DNA of 64,000 nucleotides, from the NCBI RefSeq assembly GCF_001017175.1, contig NZ_LCYG01000045.1, positions 40,625 through 104,624 of the forward strand. Reading direction: 5' to 3'. Shown here in pieces: positions 63,978-64,000 of the stretch; within the stretch, counting starts at the first letter, position 1; every line of letters starts with the position of its first letter. Below the pieces are notes generated by a model that was given only the letters and a program-made list of their open reading frames with translations, had not been told where the DNA came from and searched no databases. A program made the translations under genes and the position numbers. This DNA comes from Microvirga vignae. Lineage in GTDB: Bacteria > Pseudomonadota > Alphaproteobacteria > Rhizobiales > Beijerinckiaceae.

Positions 63978-64000
63978 AACGTCTTGGCGCCGTTCACCGG
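63974..64000 (-). CDS. Possible 3' end of a convergent gene
   Basis: Read leftward from the window edge, eight codons (PVNGAKTF) lead to TAA at 63976-63974, overlapping the stop of the thioesterase gene. Too short to identify. Confidence 0.25.
   Translation of the reverse strand, partial: PVNGAKTF

Overview
The window looks like chromosomal DNA of a Rhizobiales alphaproteobacterium, most like the Methylobacterium/Microvirga/Bosea part of the order. The signs are moderately high G+C, long runs of overlapping ATGA start/stop junctions, a split Tad/Cpa pilus locus, a fused urease gamma-beta subunit, a GreA/GreB factor of the alphaproteobacterial kind, GGAAC-N16-CGTT promoters of the EcfG general-stress type, and short palindromes of a kind common between rhizobial genes. 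The genus is an inference. No tRNA, rRNA, CRISPR array, insertion sequence or phage gene was seen.

Region 1 (1-2.8 kb): the end of a YbhN-like membrane protein converges on a phospholipase D/cardiolipin synthase-like enzyme, followed by a small DUF2934 protein. Region 2 (2.9-18.8 kb): a complete glycogen and trehalose island. glgC-glgA run rightward; treZ, a malQ-treY fusion, glgB and glgX run leftward; a second glgA runs rightward. ADP-glucose is made and polymerised, branched and debranched, and maltodextrin is converted to trehalose by TreY/TreZ. The space between treZ and the second glgA carries two divergent, exact EcfG-type promoters.

Region 3 (18.8-30.2 kb): urea uptake and use, urtABCDE-ureD-ureAB-ureC-ureE-ureF-ureG-ureJ, apparently one operon behind a near-consensus sigma54 promoter. 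A strong hairpin separates urtA from urtB.

Region 4 (30.7-47.6 kb): a LuxR-type response regulator and a hybrid kinase with an HPt domain, then a Tad/Flp pilus locus broken into four transcription units: tadG-like; tadA-tadB-tadC with a divergent secretin-N-domain gene; flp-cpaA-cpaB-tadZ-tadE-tadE; and cpaC plus a small lipoprotein, divergent from tadD. A CTAGRCCAT box, always pointing toward a tad gene, occurs in the control region of all four units. In two of them it is part of a longer module with identical spacing to a second box and to a predicted -35/-10. I find no known name for this element, and it is the best candidate here for an undescribed control system. A secreted glycine-rich protein gene ends the region.

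Region 5 (47.8-57.4 kb): a mixed stretch with SelO, small hypothetical proteins, an Mfd-like helicase, a secreted histidine phosphatase, a frameshifted transglutaminase-like (BTLCP) gene, a diguanylate cyclase with duplicated sensor domains and a GreA/GreB-family factor. Region 6 (57.4-64 kb): a branched-chain-amino-acid-type ABC transporter operon, livK-livG-livF-livH-livM, with two palindromes between livK and livG, then an EamA-family exporter and a PaaI-type thioesterase.
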